Source of the DNA: Elusimicrobiaceae bacterium
GTDB taxonomy: Bacteria > Elusimicrobiota > Elusimicrobia > Elusimicrobiales > Elusimicrobiaceae
Reading direction: 5' to 3'
Length of the DNA stretch: 64,000 nt
Assembly: GCA_017618215.1 (NCBI GenBank)
Contig: JAFZUQ010000006.1
Location: 124,001-188,000 of the forward strand
Position numbers and translations under genes: made by a program. The notes beneath the pieces are model-generated. The model was not told the DNA's origin, searched no databases, and worked only from the letters and a program-made list of their open reading frames with translations. Within the stretch, counting starts at the first letter, position 1; each line of letters starts with the position of its first letter. Positions 58,664 to 64,000 of the stretch are shown here, in pieces.

Positions 58664-60145
58664 CTATGATAAGTTTGCAATTATTTTTTTAGCCTCAGAG
58701 ATCAAAACATCCGGTAGTTTCGGATCTTTTGCTTCGGCATAAATTCTTATCAAATTCTCTGTACCTGAAGGACGCAAAGCAAGCCACGCACCATTTTTTA
58801 ATATAAATTTAAAGCCATCACTTTGGTCTATACGCCACACAGACATTTTATTTATTGATAAAGGTGGCCTTAAATTTAGCTTTTCCATAATCTGCATTAT
58901 TTCAACAGCTTTTTTGGGGATACTGACTTTTTTATCATAGCAGGGTTTATATTTTTTATAAAAATCTTTAAATATTTGTTTTAGATTTTTACCGCTCATG
59001 GCAATCATTTCAAGCACAAGCATGCAAGCCAAAATACCGTCTTTATCAGGTGTATTACCAGCAAGCGCTATTCCGCCGGATTCTTCTGCGCCAAAAACAT
59101 ACTGCCCGCTTATCATAAGTTCATTAATATATTTAAAACCTACAGGGGTTTCCCTAACGGTCATACCATGATTTTTAGCGACTTCATCAATTAAATTTGT
59201 CGTTATTAAACTGCGGCAAACACGCCCCTGCTGTTTACGCTGTGTTATAACATGTTCAAGTAAAACAGGTGCGATTTGGTTTGGGGAAATCCATTCCCCG
59301 TCCGGCCCAATGATACCGAATTTATCACAATCGGTATTACAGGCAATGCCAAGATGTAATTTTTTGTTTACAACAAGTTTACTTAAATCTTTTAAAGATA
59401 CAGGCCCAGCATTGGGAACAGTGCCCCCAAATAAAACATCACGGCCTTCGTTAATGCCATATATTTCAACGCCTCCGATTTTAGCTAAAAATTCACGGAA
59501 ATAATTATCAGCAGTGCCGAAAAGAGGATCTATGCCTATTTTCAATTTTGCTTTTTTAATAGCCTTGACATTTATAAAAGACATTAAGTGTTTTAGATAT
59601 TCGTCCCTGAAATTTTGTTCTGTTACTGCAGCATTTTTGTAACCGAATTCAGTTATAGAACGGGTTACCATATTAGCAGGCGGTGTCTTTGCTTCAATAT
59701 CAGCAACTACTTCATTATTTGCTATACCGCCGTAATAAGAAATCCATTTAAGACCGTTTTGTGTATATTCACCTTCACTAGCGGTTATAACAACAGCACC
59801 GATTGCGCCCTCTTTTAAAACAGCCCATTCGGCAACAGGTGTCGGTAAAGGGTATTTTGCGCGGCGTACGGTAATGCCTTTTGTAGTTAAAACATCACAC
59901 ACAACATCAGCAAGATTTTGGGACATAAAACGCGTATCCCCGCCAACTAAAACCAGCGGACGTTTAAATTTTAAGCCCCTTTCTGCTAAATGTTTTCTAT
60001 ATCCTTCGCCTTCAAAACCGTAGTAAGAATTTGTAAAAATATGTTCAGCAATAGCACAAGCCAAACGATATATATTGTGGGCGGTTACTGTTTCACCCAA
60101 AGTACCGCGAAACCCGGCGGTTGAAAATTTTAAATCTGTTGCCAT
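58664..60145 (-). CDS. Phosphoglucomutase/phosphomannomutase family protein
   Basis: The 493-residue phosphohexomutase moves phosphate between C1 and C6 of hexoses. The four family sites can be found: active-site loop ITASEGEYTQNG (phospho-Ser123), metal loop NTDCDKFG, sugar loop GAEESGG and phosphate loop RPSGTENLIRIY. The active-site loop is unusual because the normal TASHNP reads TASEGE here. AGAGG precedes the ATG at 60145. It heads the run with eno, the ftsB-like gene, the MBL hydrolase gene, lgt and rluD. The substrate is uncertain. Confidence 0.92.
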   Translation of the reverse strand: MATDLKFSTAGFRGTLGETVTAHNIYRLACAIAEHIFTNSYYGFEGEGYRKHLAERGLKFKRPLVLVGGDTRFMSQNLADVVCDVLTTKGITVRRAKYPLPTPVAEWAVLKEGAIGAVVITASEGEYTQNGLKWISYYGGIANNEVVADIEAKTPPANMVTRSITEFGYKNAAVTEQNFRDEYLKHLMSFINVKAIKKAKLKIGIDPLFGTADNYFREFLAKIGGVEIYGINEGRDVLFGGTVPNAGPVSLKDLSKLVVNKKLHLGIACNTDCDKFGIIGPDGEWISPNQIAPVLLEHVITQRKQQGRVCRSLITTNLIDEVAKNHGMTVRETPVGFKYINELMISGQYVFGAEESGGIALAGNTPDKDGILACMLVLEMIAMSGKNLKQIFKDFYKKYKPCYDKKVSIPKKAVEIMQIMEKLNLRPPLSINKMSVWRIDQSDGFKFILKNGAWLALRPSGTENLIRIYAEAKDPKLPDVLISEAKKIIANLS

Positions 60146-60211
60146 AATAGACCTCTAAAATTGTAAATTATCCCCTAGAGTATATTAAATTACGAGATAA
60201 AATGCAATAGG

Positions 60212-60745
60212 CTATTTATTCACAAAACGAGTGTTAACAATTTCAGCCACATATATTGTGTGAGTATCGCCATCATGATACCAGGTATCATTGACGATTT
60301 CATCCAGGTCAGAGAGTTTTATCTCTGTCCGGTAAAGAACCATACATTCATAATGTAAACCGGGCATATCAAGGCAGGGTGTATTAATTTTTTCACTTTC
60401 AAGCAATTTTAATCTTTGTGTATCAAATTTATTTTCATCTTTACCAGAAACGGTACCGCAGTAGGCAAGTTCCTTTTGTTTATCACAGTTTAAAGGAACT
60501 GAAATGGTAAATTCTTTAGAGCCGTCAATTAAGCCTTTTGTATAACGGCTTTTGCGAACTAAAACCGTCATAACAGGTTTGCTCCAAATCATACCAATTT
60601 GAGCCCACCCGATAGTCATAACATTATTTTCTCCGGCATATTGCGTAGTTAAAAAAGCCCCTTTGTTTAACTGTGCCAAAAAATCTGAGATACCATAATC
60701 GTATGCAACATTTTTAATTTTTGTTTTATTGTTATCCTTTTCCAT
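60212..60745 (-). CDS. Flavin reductase-like domain protein
   Basis: The 177-residue protein belongs to the FMN-binding split-barrel flavin reductase group: KGAFLTTQYAGENNVMTIGWAQIGMIWSKP then VRKSRYTKGLID and FTISVPL. Such proteins bind FMN and reduce flavins or act in electron transfer. The ATG at 60745 is chosen because GGGGGAAT precedes it; the in-frame sequence upstream covers the promoter (TATAAT, 60771-60776). It is a single gene. Confidence 0.88.
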   Translation of the reverse strand: MEKDNNKTKIKNVAYDYGISDFLAQLNKGAFLTTQYAGENNVMTIGWAQIGMIWSKPVMTVLVRKSRYTKGLIDGSKEFTISVPLNCDKQKELAYCGTVSGKDENKFDTQRLKLLESEKINTPCLDMPGLHYECMVLYRTEIKLSDLDEIVNDTWYHDGDTHTIYVAEIVNTRFVNK

Positions 60746-60805
60746 AATTCCCCCTATCAAATACCTTACCATTATAGTCATTTTACATTATTTTTGTTTT
60801 ATAGG

Positions 60806-60845
60806 CAAAAAATACCCCCCAAAGGTATTTTACCAACGGGGGGAT
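60806..60845 (-). terminator. Terminator of the SWIB gene
   Basis: Minus-strand CCCCCC / GGGGGG with an inner GGTA/TACC pair, followed by TATTTTTT. Confidence 0.85.
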
Positions 60846-60858
60846 GGAATTAAACAAA

Positions 60859-61110
60859 CTATTTAAGATGTGTGCTGACAATTTTTGTCATTTCAAACAT
60901 ATTAACTTGATTTTTGCCGAAAATATTTTTTAAAGTATTATCAGCATTGATCATACGTTTATTGTTTGTATCTTGCAAATTATTTGTTTTGATATAAGCC
61001 CAAAGTTTTTTGACGACTTCGGTTCTCGGTAACGGATTATAACCGACTACCTTTGCGAGTTCAGCGCTCGGTGTGAGCGGTTTCATAAATTTTGCATTTG
61101 CTTTTGCCAT
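60859..61110 (-). CDS. SWIB/MDM2 domain protein
   Basis: The 83-residue protein is one SWIB domain: LTPSAELAKVVGYNPLPRTEVVKKLWAYIK, NLQDTNNKRMINAD and NIFGKNQVNMFEMTKIV. In eukaryotes this domain occurs in chromatin remodelling factors; stand-alone versions exist in several bacteria, including chlamydiae, where a DNA-related role is suspected but not settled. AAGGAG precedes the ATG. It lies between pckA and the flavin reductase gene and has its own terminator. Confidence 0.93.
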   Translation of the reverse strand: MAKANAKFMKPLTPSAELAKVVGYNPLPRTEVVKKLWAYIKTNNLQDTNNKRMINADNTLKNIFGKNQVNMFEMTKIVSTHLK

Positions 61111-61151
61111 AATAATTCTCCTTATTTTAATTTACAATATATTGTACTATA

Positions 61152-62774
61152 TTATTTAACAAGTTCTGCAAGTTTCGGTGCAGCACTTAAAATCTCTTGA
61201 GAGCATCCATCTTTAAACTTTTCAAAGTTCTTGACGAAAGCTGCTGCAAGTTCTTGGTATTTCTTGTAATACTCTTCCTTACTCGGCCAGATATTTGCCG
61301 GTTGTAAAATCTCCGAAGGAACTCCTTCGCATTCGCAAGGGATTTCAAAACCGAACACATTATCTTTTACGAAATTAACTTTTTCAAGTTTGCCGTCTAA
61401 GGCAGCATTTAAAAGCGCACGGGTATATTTAATACTTATGCGTTTACCAATACCATAGGGGCCCCCTACTAAGCCTGTGTTAACAAGCCAGCAGTTTGCG
61501 TTATGTTTTTCAATTTTTTGCTTTAAAAGTTCAGCATATTTGGAAGGATGAAGTGCCATAAAAGGCCCGCCGAAGCATGTACTAAAAGTTGTTTGCGGTT
61601 CTTTTATACCTTTTTCCGTTCCGGCCACTTTTGCGGTATAACCGCTAATGAAGTGGTACATTGCTTGTTCTTTTGAAAGTTTTGAAATCGGGGGTAATAC
61701 ACCGAAGGCATCATAGGTGAGGAAAATAATGTTCTTCGGGTGTGGTCCGCGCTCTGAAGGAACTGCGTTGTCAATATAGGTAAGCGGGTAAGAAGCGCGG
61801 GTATTTTCTGTTAGAGCGGCACTGTCAAGGTCTAAACAACGGGTGTTTTCATCAAAAACGACATTTTCCAAAATAGTGCCAAAGCGGTGCGTAGTTGCAT
61901 AAATTTGCGGTTCTGCTTCTGCTGAAAGTTTAATAACTTTTGCATAGCAGCCACCTTCAAAATTGAATACGCCATCATCATCCCAGCCATGTTCATCGTC
62001 ACCGATAAGGCCACGGTTTACATCTGCTGATAATGTGGTTTTGCCTGTGCCGGAAAGACCGAAAAACAAAGCACTGTCATTATTCTTGCCGACATTAGCG
62101 GAACAGTGCATTGTCATAATGCCTCTTTGCGGGAGCATATAATTCATGACGGTAAAAATAGCTTTTTTGCTTTCGCCTGCGTAAGCAGAACCGGCAATTA
62201 AAACAATTTTTTTGTTGAAGTTGATCAAGATTGCGGTTTCACTCTCAGTGCCATCAGTAGCGGGATCAGCTTTTAAATTGGGCAAAAATACAACAGTGAA
62301 TTGCGGAATAATATTTTGCCTTTCTTCCGGTTTAGGTTGAATAAACATATTGCGGGCAAAAATATTATGCCATGCATATTCTGAAATTACGCGGATTGGC
62401 ATTCTGGATGCTTCTGCCGAACCAACGTAGGCATCACGCACAAAAAGGTCAATATTTTCCATATACTTTTTGGCTTTTTCAAAAAGAATATCAAAATACT
62501 TTTCCTCTATTGGTTTATTGCCTTTATTCCACCAAATCTTATCCGCAACTTCCGGGGTTTTAACAAAAAATCTGTCATTAGGTGCGCGGCCTGTTAATTT
62601 GCCTGTCTCCGTACAAAATGCACCGCCATAAGTTATATTGCCTTCGCCTTTAGCGAGGGCCATTTCATATAATTCTTCGGTAGTTAAGTTCCAATATACG
62701 GTTTTATTTGTTTTGATACCGATATTATCTAAACCATATTTGCTTTCATAAGCATATGCATTAATCTTTTTCAT
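61152..62774 (-). CDS. pckA: Phosphoenolpyruvate carboxykinase (ATP)
   Basis: PckA interconverts oxaloacetate plus ATP and PEP plus CO2. In fermenting anaerobes it often runs toward oxaloacetate. The 540-residue protein has the P-loop GLSGTGKTTLS, the metal site motif IGDDEHGWDDDGVFNFEGGCYAK-like region (about 250-272), LTGRAPNDRF and the substrate RYSYP-type region. The ATG at 62774 is two bases after the aminotransferase stop, so the pair forms an operon linking oxaloacetate, PEP and aspartate. Confidence 0.96.
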   Translation of the reverse strand: MKKINAYAYESKYGLDNIGIKTNKTVYWNLTTEELYEMALAKGEGNITYGGAFCTETGKLTGRAPNDRFFVKTPEVADKIWWNKGNKPIEEKYFDILFEKAKKYMENIDLFVRDAYVGSAEASRMPIRVISEYAWHNIFARNMFIQPKPEERQNIIPQFTVVFLPNLKADPATDGTESETAILINFNKKIVLIAGSAYAGESKKAIFTVMNYMLPQRGIMTMHCSANVGKNNDSALFFGLSGTGKTTLSADVNRGLIGDDEHGWDDDGVFNFEGGCYAKVIKLSAEAEPQIYATTHRFGTILENVVFDENTRCLDLDSAALTENTRASYPLTYIDNAVPSERGPHPKNIIFLTYDAFGVLPPISKLSKEQAMYHFISGYTAKVAGTEKGIKEPQTTFSTCFGGPFMALHPSKYAELLKQKIEKHNANCWLVNTGLVGGPYGIGKRISIKYTRALLNAALDGKLEKVNFVKDNVFGFEIPCECEGVPSEILQPANIWPSKEEYYKKYQELAAAFVKNFEKFKDGCSQEILSAAPKLAELVK

Positions 62775-62776
62775 AC

Positions 62777-63982
62777 TTACCAATCCTTTTTAACTAATTT
62801 ACCGCCGATTTCAATAGATTCGGTGGCATTTTTATCTAAAGCCCAGATTAAGCGCCTTAAACCTTCACGAATATTTTCTTCGCTGGCGCAATAACTGATG
62901 CGGACATAACCGTCCACCCCAAAGTTTGCACCCGGTACTACAGATAATAAAACTTTATCAAGCAAAAATTCGGCAAATGCCATTGAACTTTTGTTGTACT
63001 TTGAAATATTTACAAAAGAATAAAATGTTCCTTGCGGCGTAAAAACTTCAATATCTTTAATTTTTGAAAGCTCACCAAGTAAAACATTCCTGTTATGTTC
63101 CAAATTTTTGCGGAGTTCTTCAATAACTCCCTGATCTCCTTCCAAAGCACCCAAAGCACCTGCTTCGCAAAGTGAACTGTTGCAAGAAGTTGTTTGTGCC
63201 TGCATGCGGCCCATGGCTGCAATAAGTTCTGTATTATAGGAAACACCCCAGCCTATACGGAGCCCTGTTAAACCATATACTTTTGATACGCCATTAACTG
63301 CCAAAATATTTTGCGGGTTTTTGGCATATTTAAAGGGACTCACATAATTACCGTTATCAAAAACAAGGCGGTTATAAATATCATCTGTTAAGAGCCAAAT
63401 ATTTTTTTGTTCGCAAAATTCTACAATACCTTTAATAAAACTTTCCGAATATATCAAACCGCTCGGATTATTAGGAGTATTTATCATTATTGCTTTTGTT
63501 CTCTGTGTTACTCTTTTAAGTAAATCTTCTAAAGTAATTTGCAACCCTTTTGAAGGTCTTGCTTCAACAGGAACACCGCCAACAAGTTTAATCATTTCAG
63601 GGTAACTTACCCAATAGGGAACAGGGTAAATCACTTCATCACCGGGATTAACTGTACAGAGTAAAAAATCATAAATTGCCTGCTTTGCACCTACTGAAAT
63701 TACTACATTTTTATTTTCCACATCTATTCCATAGACATCTTTGGTAAATTTGGTAACTGCCTTTTTAAGTTCGGGTGTACCGGATGCAGGCGAATATTTT
63801 ATTTTGCGGCTTTGTGCTTTTTTAACAAGAGCCTCAACCGCAGCAATAGGGGCAGGAAATTCCGGCTCGCCTCCGCCCAAGTGAACGATTGGTTTACCTT
63901 CCTTTCTCAATGCTGCAACTTTTGCATTTAATTTAAGAGTAGGTGAATCACCTATGATGTTTGCTGTATTACTGAGTTTCAT
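62777..63982 (-). CDS. Pyridoxal phosphate-dependent aspartate aminotransferase (class I/II)
   Basis: The enzyme transfers the amino group of aspartate (or a related amino acid) to 2-oxoglutarate. The 401-residue protein has the PLP Lys in GVSKVYGLTGLRIGWG (about 235), NTPNNPSG near 168 and TDDIYNRLVF. It is like the AspC/AspB subgroup I-gamma. The ATG at 63982 has no ribosome-binding site and sits right after a TATAAT, so a leaderless mRNA is predicted. It is followed by pckA, two bases away. Confidence 0.93.
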   Translation of the reverse strand: MKLSNTANIIGDSPTLKLNAKVAALRKEGKPIVHLGGGEPEFPAPIAAVEALVKKAQSRKIKYSPASGTPELKKAVTKFTKDVYGIDVENKNVVISVGAKQAIYDFLLCTVNPGDEVIYPVPYWVSYPEMIKLVGGVPVEARPSKGLQITLEDLLKRVTQRTKAIMINTPNNPSGLIYSESFIKGIVEFCEQKNIWLLTDDIYNRLVFDNGNYVSPFKYAKNPQNILAVNGVSKVYGLTGLRIGWGVSYNTELIAAMGRMQAQTTSCNSSLCEAGALGALEGDQGVIEELRKNLEHNRNVLLGELSKIKDIEVFTPQGTFYSFVNISKYNKSSMAFAEFLLDKVLLSVVPGANFGVDGYVRISYCASEENIREGLRRLIWALDKNATESIEIGGKLVKKDW

Positions 63983-63988
63983 ACTTAT

Positions 63989-63994
63989 ATTATA
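63989..63994 (-). promoter_or_regulatory. -10 box predicting a leaderless aminotransferase-pckA mRNA
   Basis: Minus-strand TATAAT ends six bases before the ATG at 63982, so the transcription start should fall on the ATG itself. The -35 region is beyond the window. Confidence 0.55.
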
Positions 63995-64000
63995 CAATTA

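Noticed and set aside
1-64000. Insertion sequences, prophage or CRISPR-Cas genes
   Set aside because: No transposase, integrase, phage structural, cas or toxin-antitoxin gene was recognised, and no regularly spaced repeats were seen.

Overview
The window is an AT-rich, densely packed bacterial chromosome segment with 55 protein genes, one tRNA and no insertion sequence, prophage or CRISPR array that I can see. The cell is clearly diderm. It has an RND pump with adaptor and TolC channel, an outer-membrane-barrel-like protein ending in Phe, Lgt plus two lipobox proteins, and a Kdo/WaaP-like kinase. Two isolated type IV pilin-like genes, many small secreted proteins of unknown function, and a fermentative gene set (PTS, enolase, PEP carboxykinase, glutamate dehydrogenase, aspartate aminotransferase) fit a gut-type Elusimicrobiota relative. 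That placement is an inference from gene content, not from a marker-gene comparison.

Layout, left half. Positions 1-4947 (minus): start of an ABC-F ATPase, typA, then an operon of two unknown exported proteins. 5125-5209: tRNA-Ser(CGA), followed by a hairpin-rich intergenic stretch. 5469-8522 (minus): glmU-prs-rplY, the same order as in Firmicutes. 8523-8913: a structured non-coding region, then a two-repeat lipoprotein. 9455-18344 (minus): gdhA, a 1455-residue PAS/GAF protein without output domain, mscL, and lon with a histone-like tail. 18474-20715 (plus): a WaaP-like kinase and two paralogous Cys-rich secreted proteins made by a tandem duplication that left a kinase relic between them. 20885-24930 (plus): rimP-nusA-infB behind a strong promoter and a terminator-like leader. 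24995-28195 (minus): an ankyrin protein, then an M23 peptidase-bactofilin-SurA-like operon.

Right half. 28985-39274 (minus): one nearly gapless run of yacL-like PIN/TRAM, ispD, ispF, a lipoprotein, cysS, a pilin, tolC-like, and the RND adaptor and pump. 39333-45122 (plus): a DUF885-like secreted protein that has lost its zinc motif, a MATE exporter, an unknown membrane protein, and glutamate formiminotransferase. 45218-53292 (plus): a pseudopilin with a Cys-rich tail. It is followed by a compact PTS operon of an EIIA-HPr-EI fusion, an EIICB permease, an outer-membrane-type protein, a histidine kinase with no sensor domain, a small helical protein and an AI-2E-family transporter. 53392: a secreted HELQH protein. 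54827-60145 (minus): phosphohexomutase, eno, ftsB-like, MBL hydrolase, lgt and rluD. 60212-63982 (minus): a flavin reductase-like protein, SWIB, pckA and an aspartate aminotransferase whose promoter predicts a leaderless mRNA.

Working together: the PTS consumes PEP for sugar uptake, enolase and PEP carboxykinase regenerate PEP, the phosphohexomutase and GlmU feed sugar phosphates into UDP-GlcNAc for the envelope, and GDH with the aminotransferase links carbon to nitrogen. The least explained parts are the PTS operon with its input-less kinase, the PAS protein with no output domain, the duplicated secreted-protein cassette, and two hairpin-rich intergenic regions.
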